Part shown: positions 56,208 to 64,000 of the stretch, in pieces
Layout of the letters: every line of letters starts with the position of its first letter
Position numbering within the stretch: the stretch's first letter is position 1
Source: Amblyomma americanum
Lineage: Eukaryota; Arthropoda; Arachnida; Ixodida; Ixodidae
Assembly: GCF_052857255.1 (NCBI RefSeq)
Contig: NC_135497.1
Span: forward strand, 344,140,183-344,204,182
Reading direction: 5' to 3'
DNA length: 64,000 bases
The notes under the pieces: model-generated
Database searches by the model: none
Told to the model about the DNA's origin: nothing
What the model saw: only the letters and a program-made list of their open reading frames with translations
Position numbers and translations under genes: made by a program

Positions 56208-56399
56208 CATAACTACAAATTTCAAGAACTTCAGTGTACTCCTACAGATGCGGATCGAATTTTCACATAACGTCGGCACCTAATTTACATGCATCAAAGG
56301 AGAACTTGGTTTTATTGTGGACGAACTGGAGATTCCAGTCACACTGCAATCGTCGCCGAGCTTTCGTGACAGAAGTGTAGGATTATGCGTTGGAGGAAG

Positions 56400-57250
56400 A
56401 TATGACCTCAGGTACTACATACGCTCCAGATGAGATCATACCAACTACTACCCTTCATGTCGCAAAGACGGCGAAGACATCAGTACCTCCTTTGCAGCCT
56501 GTTCCTTTTTCGGAGAAGCCTTGGCAAAAGCTGGCAATCGGCATAGTCAACAATTTTAAGCGAGCACCTCAACGTTGTCGGTATGCCATCACTTTTATCG
56601 ACTATCTTTTCAATACCCTGAGTTGCAGATAACATCATGTAGCAACTACAGATATTACAGACTTCTCACTTGAGGCCTTTATCTATGAAGGTTGTCTAGA
56701 AGAGATAGTATTAGGTGAAGGCCCTCAGTTCATGCCAACAAAATGTAAGAAATTTTTGACCATCAGGCCTTTAAAGTTGACTCGTTCTGCAATATATCCT
56801 CTACAAGCCAATGGGAGAACTGTGATTTAAAAGAACTTTTGAGTGTTTTTTTCAACTGGCTTCGTTGAAACGTCGCCCTTTGAAAACCATCATTGCACTG
56901 TATTTGGGAATATATAGATCTACACCTCATGCCGCAATTGGAGTTGCACTGGCAGATCTTCAGCATGGCAGATGCCATCGTACAAAGCCAGGTTCCCTTC
57001 ATTGCCATCATTGTTTGTTCACAATCCATATCTAGCTCTGCAAGATTTGAAGAACAGGATCGAAGAGGAACAAACAACAATCAAATAATATACAGATAGC
57101 AAGTGTGAGAAGTTCATAAAACCCACATGCAGTTTAAAGGAGGCCGACGCATTTCCGCACCGCAGGATGTCATTCAACAGCATGACGCTGCATCGTACCG
57201 CTTAGAAGGGAGCTAGGTATGGAATGCTTTTAAACTGGGGCACGGTTCAC
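56400..57250 (+). pseudogene. Ty3/Gypsy integrase relic (copy B)
   Basis: Same motifs and breaks as 7540-8390, with a handful of substitutions. Here the upstream gag and LTR-like parts are absent because the duplication starts inside the element. Confidence 0.7.
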
Positions 57251-57259
57251 TGTAATTAA

Positions 57260-57645
57260 CCTCCTTTCATGCAACTTTGCGATCTGCATTGTCCATGAGC
57301 ACTAGCAGGCGCAAGAAGCAATCCTGGTGTCTTTACTGAGGTAAGGGAACACTAAACCACGACTGGTATGTACATTAATTAATGAATTAACAATTGTGCA
57401 ACAGGAATTTGTTACCGCGGATAGTTACGAAAGGACATTTCGGTCTAAAACGATGCGCTAAAAAAACTACTTAAGTGTCCGCGTTTTTGGTCCTACCAGT
57501 GGCGTTGAAAAATAGTGCACTCCCTTCTAGGTGCCGTGGAAGAATGCTGCTCCACCCCTTTAATAATTTCCCCAAAACATTTGACCGACACTGTTCTCCC
57601 TTTGAATTCTTGATCAAAGCGCTCTCGCCCTACAATAACCTTGCC
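57260..57645. other. Unidentified stretch in copy B
   Basis: Counterpart of 8400-8785; nothing is recognised. Confidence 0.4.
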
Positions 57646-57647
57646 GT

Positions 57648-57860
57648 TCCGGTTTACCTCAGTTGGTAGAGCGACTGTTCCGGTGGAGTGGCGGTCCCGG
57701 TATCAAACTCCGTACCAGGACAAATTTTTCAACTGCGAAGTTTGTGACAACGCTGTATAGCTTTCCTTTGTAGCCGCATGGCTGCGATTGGGAGGATGCC
57801 AATGAATAATTACTCTCATAACAATTTCCCATTGTATACACGAAAAAGTTGAGAACTGGT
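57648..57860 (+). mobile_element. tRNA-derived SINE (second family), copy B
   Basis: Counterpart of 8788-9000, with the same altered B-box. The A-box region reads CTCAGTTGGTAGAGC. Confidence 0.65.
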
Positions 57861-57899
57861 CTTTGACGAAAGGAAATGAAGCAGTAACTGTTTCACATA

Positions 57900-57990
57900 T
57901 CTCGATGGACGCCCGAACCAAGCACATGTGTGCCTTTTGAGTTTCGCCTCCAGGGAAACGTGGCCGCCGCGGGCGGGGGTTTAAAAACAG
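57900..57990 (-). mobile_element. Degraded SINE relic (copy B)
   Basis: Counterpart of 9040-9130; the same weak resemblance to the middle of the Ruka-like SINE. Confidence 0.3.
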
Positions 57991-57999
57991 GGCCATCCG

Positions 58000-59760
58000 T
58001 GGACATAGGGCTGGCTAGGGCTGCTATTCTCTGGACTGCCGGAAAATATGGTGACATTACATCTCGTTACAACACGTAAGCTGCAGGGAAGGCTCCTTAC
58101 GAGCTCGTTTTGCTTCAGCGCATGTGTTTTCTTTTTTCTATTGCGCTCTCGCCATGAATATTATAGGTATGTAGCTATTTCTTCAATGTAAAGTGTTCTG
58201 GAGGTCATAATACTGTAGTAAAGAAACCTCAGTCCTCCATTCAATGATCATCTCCACACTCATTAAATCATGCCAGTCGAGGCCTTTCTTGGACCGTCTG
58301 CCACAGCTGTATCTCTATACGCAGGATGAAAAGGATTCAGGAAGAACTACACTTGCTGACAATAGGCTCAGTTAGCCGTACACGAAACTGTCTGGATAAT
58401 TTGATCAAAAATTTAAAAGTGATTAGCGCGAGAGTGAAGCACATATTTTTATTAACCTTTAATCTTTCATAATCAAAAAGATGTAAAGCAACGCCTTCAC
58501 CAACTCCGGCATTAAAGGGATCGTCTAGAACGGTGACCTGGCCGACCTGGCCCAACCTGCGTTGTGAGCAAAAAAAAGCACATTAGGTGACATGCACGAT
58601 ATTTTTAACGTTTTATTCAGCTTCTCACGCTACCTGGCTCAAGCTGCCAATGGCAGCGCATATATATCTGGGCTAAATAACCGTACTGCCGATGGAAGAT
58701 CAATCGCTACGCACCACCGGAGAGAGCCGTCTGGAAGTTACCGGACAGAGTGGTAGATTGTTTCTGCCCAGACGGCGACAGTTGCCTCCAGTAATGGTCG
58801 CGGTTCCCGCGGCGTCTGTGGTTTGGTGATAACTAAATTTACCGGCGTACAGGTTTGACCCAAATTAAAACGGAGCACGACAAAAGAGAACAGCGGGAAT
58901 TGCGGCGAGCTCTATCAGCGGACGCACACGCACGCAGCACGGACGCACATTCTATATCGAGTTGATGCTGTCATACATTTGGTGATCACCTTATCGGCGC
59001 TGCAGGCGAGGCAGCCAAGTTTTTACACATACGAGTGCTACGTTTAACTTTTGGTGTGTTCCTGTATTCATATCAACAGTGCATAGAGTGAGTGTTTTTT
59101 GGCGATTCCGCAGTTGTTGACTCAGTCTGGCTCAGAGCTTTATGCGAAAGATTCTGTAGCTCCGCAGGAGCTTGAAATAACACAGTCGAGGATTAAACCT
59201 TGACGCTGGAGCAGCACTAACTTATTAATCCCCTCACTGACTCCAGAGAACGTTAATGCAGCACTTCTGCTCTGGACGAACGAAAATAGGAAACCAGAAA
59301 TCTTCATCCCTAAAGCCTCATTTCACAGAATTTCGAAGTTTCTATTCAGTGAAAATTAAAAACATTTATGAGAATAATCACGGGATAGAAATATTTGAAG
59401 TATTTTGAAGCTTTAACCTTGGTGTTACTAGTTGGCAACAGGCTGCTAATTCACTATTGAAAAGAAAGTGGATAACGCATAGCTTTATAATTCTATTCTA
59501 CACAAGTACGACGCAATTGAAAATACACGCTTTTTAAATAGCAATAAAATTTTCCGCAATAAAACAGCCCAAAGCACCACCTGCTGCAGCAGCAAGGCCG
59601 GTCCAGGAAACATAGAAAACTGCGTGTTTACGAACCTAGTGCCACCTCGGTAGCAAAAAAAAAGTTTATAAGAGCCGATGCGCACCTTCTGTTTCAGATG
59701 CACACATTCACTACAAAATCCGCTTTCTGGAGGCCGCGTTGCATTATTTAAAACATATCA
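58000..59760. other. Unidentified block upstream of LINE (copy B)
   Basis: Counterpart of 9140-10900; no coding region is recognised. Confidence 0.4.
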
Positions 59761-60424
59761 CAGCCCCAGCTTCGTGTGCAAAACGGCTCCGGCTAAGACA
59801 ACAAATGGGGTTAAATTTGGCAGCACATATATATCTACACGAAATCACCCGTGATTGTCCATCACACCTCTCCAATCATCAGTTGAAACAGCTGCTCGTA
59901 AGCCAGACGACACTGTTAGCGGTCGACAAGTGTTCTTCCTACGCAGGCAATTTAGGGTCGCGTTGTTGTGCACGCGCTGCCGCGGTGGCTGCAGCCCGAT
60001 GAAGATGAACGCTACAGGGTATAGGTGGAGTGGTAGCGCTGCTTGTTTGTCAGCCTATCTTTCCAAAACATAGCACCTTATGCTGCGGAGCCAGCCCATA
60101 TTCGATGCATGAGGCGAACTAAAGAATTGCGTCATAACTAGAAGAAATCATGTGGCATCATAACCATCTGTTTTCTGGCCGTAAAGAAAACATTCAACGC
60201 CTCCAGGTTTGTAGTGACACGCGAGACAAAGGAGAAGCAATGGGACGTTACAAGTGCAGACTAAAAGCGCCATTTTTCGGTCCTCAGTTCTTATTGAGAC
60301 TTTTTCCTTTGCCCTCGCCTCGTGCCACGCGCTGAATGGCACGGTGCTAACGTTCCAAAAGCGCCAGCCATTTGTCTCAAGTCTCCAGGGCCATCCGAAG
60401 GAGCACAGTGGGGCGGAGGCGGCC

Positions 60425-61787
60425 ATGGCATCACATGGCGGGGATCTGCCAGTCATCAGGGACGTCCAGCAGTGCAGTGCGTCATCATCGCTCAGTGGGG
60501 ACTACTCAACTATCGTCGCCTCTGACGTGGAAGTGGCTGACATGGCGAAAATGGACAACGATGGCTTCAAAGTGGTGAGTCATCGGAAGCACCGGACAGT
60601 CGGCATCCCAGTGATAGTTCAGCCAAAAGAGAAAGGTGTTGACTTCAGAGAGTGGAACCCTATCAGGCTGTTCGATGATATTAAAGTACTACTGGGATCT
60701 GCTCCGATTCGCAGTCGCTTCACAACGCAAGTTGCTCATTATCTAGATATCTCAACGGAAGAGCAAGTAGACATTCTTCTGCGGTGCTCTTAGATCGGCG
60801 GCATACGAGTTCAAGCCCAGTTGCCACACTCCTACATGACTAACACATGTGTTATAAGGGGAGTACCAGTGTGGTATTCGGAAAGTGCCCTTCTTGACTA
60901 CTTGAAACCGCAAGGAGTTCTGCACGTGCGACGGTTAATGCGCCGGGTGGAGCCTGGAGAACAGCAATGGGCAGCGAAGCCTACAAACTCTATTGTGCTA
61001 ACGTTTGCTCCCAACATCGAGCGCCCTGGATTAATTGACCTTGGTTTCACCAAACATGCAGTCCACGAGTTCGTTGAAACTCCTCCCCGGTACTTCAGGT
61101 GCCAACGCTTCGGACATGTAGCGAGAGTTTGCAACAAAGATCAACGTTGCAAGCGGTGTGGTGGTGGCCATGATTACAAAGAGTGCAAGGCAGATTTTGC
61201 TTGCGCTAGTTGTGGAGGTGACCATCCAGCGAGTTTCACTGGCTGCACATTCCGTGTAAGCGCCTTACACCGTCGCAAGTCCTTCATTAGTGGCCCCAAA
61301 CTACAACCTACTGAGAAGCCGATACATGGAAGTGAAGAGTTCCCTGCGCTCGAGTCGGAAGCTCGGGACGTGGTAGCAAGTGACGTCGCTGCACGACCTG
61401 ATCCGAGCAAGTTCGGCAACGGCCTCCGAGGGTCAGTTGGCTGTTCGATCTGCTTCTGCAAAAAGTGTCCATGTTCCTCAGCGACCAGATCACAGCAAGA
61501 CTCGACAACATGGAGGACATCCTCTTGCCTTAAAAGAGATGCAGACACCAGCTACCGTGGCCAAGAGTGGGTCCCAGTCCCCGTCTTTTGTCGAAGTGGT
61601 GCGCCAGTGCGTGCAACAAAATAAGGGGCTCAAAAGCCGGAATCTCTCCGACCTTCTACGCGTTTTGTTTGATGTCCTGCGTTCATATAGCCAAGCGATG
61701 CAGCCTGGTACTTTGAAGAACTTTATACAGCTGGAGCTTTCCTTTGAGACCTTGATCACCGCCTTCGTAGAGAACTTCATCTTCTAG
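60425..61787 (+). pseudogene. LINE ORF1, copy B
   Basis: Identical by eye to copy A over most of its length, including the internal TAG (60791-60793) and the later frameshift. It differs at the end: the C-terminal frame stops at a TAG at 61785-61787, where copy A has a sense codon and reads on to 13010. This stop lies upstream of the ORF2 ATG at 61832. Confidence 0.8.
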
Positions 61788-61831
61788 ATGGCTACTTTTA
61801 TTCAACCTGTTGCAACTAAAACCCTAGAAAA

Positions 61832-64000
61832 ATGCCGTTTATCATGCAATGGAACTGCGCTGGGTCGATTAGCAGAACTAAAATTGTTCTTGAAAGAGAC
61901 CTGTGTTCCAGTACTGGCCCTCTCGGAGGCTGGCTTGCCAAGCGGGAGGTCTTTGCCGGGATACGTCGCCCACAAGAATTGCAGCATAAAGTCTTTTCCT
62001 GCAGGAAGTGCCGCCCTTTACATACGAAGGGAGATTCCTCATGTGGCTTTGAACGTCACCGATCTTTGCACCGACAGTATTGAGGTAGTGGCTGTGAGGA
62101 TTCGGCTCGCCTTCCGAACTCTGTACATTTCATCAGTTTACGTGTCCCCGCGGAAGAAGGTCGATATGGCTTTGTTCCTCCAGCAACTTTGTGACCGCTG
62201 CCCAGCACCCAGAATCATCTGCGGTGACTTCAACGCCCACCACCCTGCCTGAGGTGACAGGAACACAGATCCTCGCGGACGCCAACTTGTAGAAGTCATC
62301 GACAGTTAAGACCTGTGCGCGGCCAAAGACGGAAGTCCCACTTTCTTTCGGCCTCCAACCTCATCCACATCTATAGACCTAACCCTACATTCACCTGACG
62401 TCCGTGTGCAGTGGTCAACTAGAGCTGACCGAATGGGAAGTGATCACTACCCGATATTTGTGTTTACTGTCGACTTCCACCTGCGTGGTCCTAAAATTTG
62501 CCATGTTGTTAATTGGGACAAATACAGGGAGCCCTTAGCCTGTGTTTCCGGTGATGTGACAGACAAAATGATTTATGCTAAGATGGCTGCTACCACGGCG
62601 CTCAAGCTACCTTATCATTTTCAGACTCCAGATTTAAAACTCAGGAACCTCTGCGCAGCGCGCAGAAGGGCGGAGCGACAACTTTTGCGGAAGAAGGACG
62701 ACAGAGCCTTGAAGATAACTTTCAACAGGCTCAACTCTGCCATTAGACGTCATGCGAACAAGCTCTGTAGGTCCCAGTGGGCATCCTTTTGCGCTAGTTT
62801 GACTGTTTTCTCACCGATAACGAGAATTTGGCGTGTCGTTGGCAATCTTGCTGGTGGCTCTCGTCCGAGTAAACCTTTCGAGGCGCTTGCATTGCGCACG
62901 CAGAAACATCTCGTGTGCTTGGCAGAGGAATTTGCGGATGCATTTGTAAATTCCAGACCAGGCATTCATCCCTGCGCTCTGCCTGCTACGTCTCCGTCTG
63001 TTATGAACGCCCCGTTCACACTTCGAGAACTACAGACAGCGCTCCGCAGCCTGCGGCGTAGCTGTGCACCAGGTCCTGATGACATTACAAATCAAATGTT
63101 ACAGAACCTGCCTCTGGAACACCGGAAGATGCTCCTAACCTATCTCAATCGAGTGTGGGAGACTGGTGACGTTCCCCCTTCATGGAAGGTGGCTTGTGTA
63201 GTCCCACTGCTGAAGGCCAGCAAAGAGATGACAGACGCGGCCTCGTATCGTCCTGTATCGCTGACGTCGTGTGTGACTAAGCTCATGGAGAGGATGGCAA
63301 GTAAGCGTTTTTCTTGGTGGCTTGAGGATAGAAGGGCACTACCAACATGCATGACTGGATTCCGCACAGGTTTAAGCGCTCAAGATAGCGTCATGGACTT
63401 GATAAGCCACATTGAACATCAGAGTCCTTTTGGACTTTCAACACTAGCTATTTTCCTAGACGTATCAAAGGCTTATGATAGCGTCCTCCAGAGCTCAATA
63501 CTGAATAGTCTGCAGGTCATAGGCGTACAGGGCTATCTTTTGCGATTCATTCACTCATTTCTCAGTGATCGTAAATTTCGAGTGCGGTGAGGCAGTACAA
63601 TGAGCTCCGAAAGGGCGGTATCGCGAGGGGTACCTCAGGGTAGTGTCCTGTCCCCAACGCTCTTTAATGCTGTCATGGCTGGTCTTCCCGCAAAAGTGCA
63701 AAAACATTGTAGGCATGTCCATATGTCGATATATGCAGACGACATTTGTCTTTGGTTAACCGGATATCAACACAAACGCTTAGCTCTATAAGCGCGACAG
63801 GCCGTGCTTTCAGTTAAAAGTTACATTCAAGGTGTTGGGTTGACTCTCTCGGTGGAAAAATCTGGCTTCGTCCTGTTTCCAGGTAGGGGACGACGGTATG
63901 CGCGGCTGAGCATAGACCTTGATCAGTCTTGCCTTCGTCAGGTTAACCACATACGTGTTTTAGGTGTCACTATTGACTCACGTCTACAGTGGCGACGAGC
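61832..64000 (+). pseudogene. LINE ORF2, copy B (partial)
   Basis: The ATG at 61832 opens with MQWNCAG, but an 8-bp deletion near 61866 shifts the endonuclease frame; in copy A this part is intact. The shared stops near 62249 and 62307 follow. Copy B lacks the 1-bp insertion that breaks copy A near 13562, so its SDHYPI segment is in frame with what precedes it. RT motifs are as in copy A (DVSKAYDSV near 63459, GVPQGSVLSP near 63630, YADD near 63732), with stops at 63588 (TGA; TAA in copy A) and 63789. The window ends before RNase H. Confidence 0.85.

Larger units (their letters stand above)
56211..64000. repeat. Young segmental duplication, copy B
   Basis: This is a direct, near-identical copy of 7351-15148 that continues past the window end. 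Small differences include an 8-bp deletion near 61866 and a 1-bp deletion near 62416 relative to copy A. Contents in order: Gypsy integrase relic, SINE, unidentified DNA, LINE ORF1 and the first part of ORF2. Confidence 0.95.
60254..64000 (+). mobile_element. I-group non-LTR retrotransposon, copy B (cut by window)
   Basis: Same element as 11393-16770, shared through the segmental duplication rather than by independent insertion, because upstream DNA and nonsense mutations are shared. The window ends within ORF2, after the RT. Confidence 0.88.

Noticed and set aside
1..64000. CRISPR arrays, bacterial operons, rRNA or prophage
   Set aside because: No regularly spaced identical repeats with unique spacers, no Shine-Dalgarno-led gene clusters and no rRNA-like sequence were seen; the content is eukaryotic retroelements.

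Overview
This window looks like intergenic DNA from a large, repeat-rich arthropod genome. An ixodid tick is the best guess. I base that, from memory of tick repeats, on tRNA-derived SINEs of the kind reported from hard ticks, RTE and I-group LINEs with simple-sequence 3' tails, and a Penelope-like relic. I found no bacterial-type operon, no CRISPR array, no rRNA, no credible functional tRNA and no convincing multi-exon host gene. Almost every coding region I can name belongs to a retroelement, and almost all are broken. I did not find a previously undescribed functional system; the interest lies in the nesting of elements and in two segmental duplications.

Layout. 1-245: minus-strand SINE cut by the window edge. 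246-5020: unidentified DNA with two GC-rich patches. 5024-8390: relic of a Ty3/Gypsy element (LTR-like block, 42-bp minisatellite, gag and integrase remnants). 7351-15148: copy A of a young direct duplication; its partner, copy B, is 56211-64000 and runs off the window. Both hold the Gypsy integrase relic, a SINE, about 2 kb of unidentified DNA and most of an RNase H-encoding I-group LINE (ORF1 plus ORF2), which in copy A continues to about 16.7 kb. 17904-18137: SINE with a perfect 15-bp target-site duplication. 19958-22980: minus-strand RTE-clade LINE, with a tRNA-like SINE head just beyond its 5' side.

24.14-42.02 kb is an old, strongly diverged tandem duplication. Unit 1 is about 24140-30140 and unit 2 about 30140-42017. 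Both carry the same RTE fragment interrupted by the same roughly 0.8-kb unidentified insertion. Since duplicating, unit 1 has gained a LINE 3' end (24838-25250) and a 590-bp TIR element at TTAA (29411-30000). Unit 2 has gained a possible LTR (30671-31470), a Penelope-like GIY-YIG relic (31490-32190) and a complete Ty3/Gypsy element (35218-40311) with 154-bp LTRs and a 4-bp TSD.

42.0-47.7 kb is mostly unidentified, with a LINE 3' tail and a SINE fragment. 47683-53130 is a near full-length minus-strand I-group LINE with a (GAA)n tail. 54765-55700 is the RNase H and C-terminal relic of another LINE, followed by the left breakpoint of copy B.

The elements do not form a pathway. LINEs supply reverse transcriptase that could mobilise SINEs in trans, but the copies here carry stops and frameshifts. 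All homology calls come from reading motifs by eye, and boundaries without a TSD are approximate.
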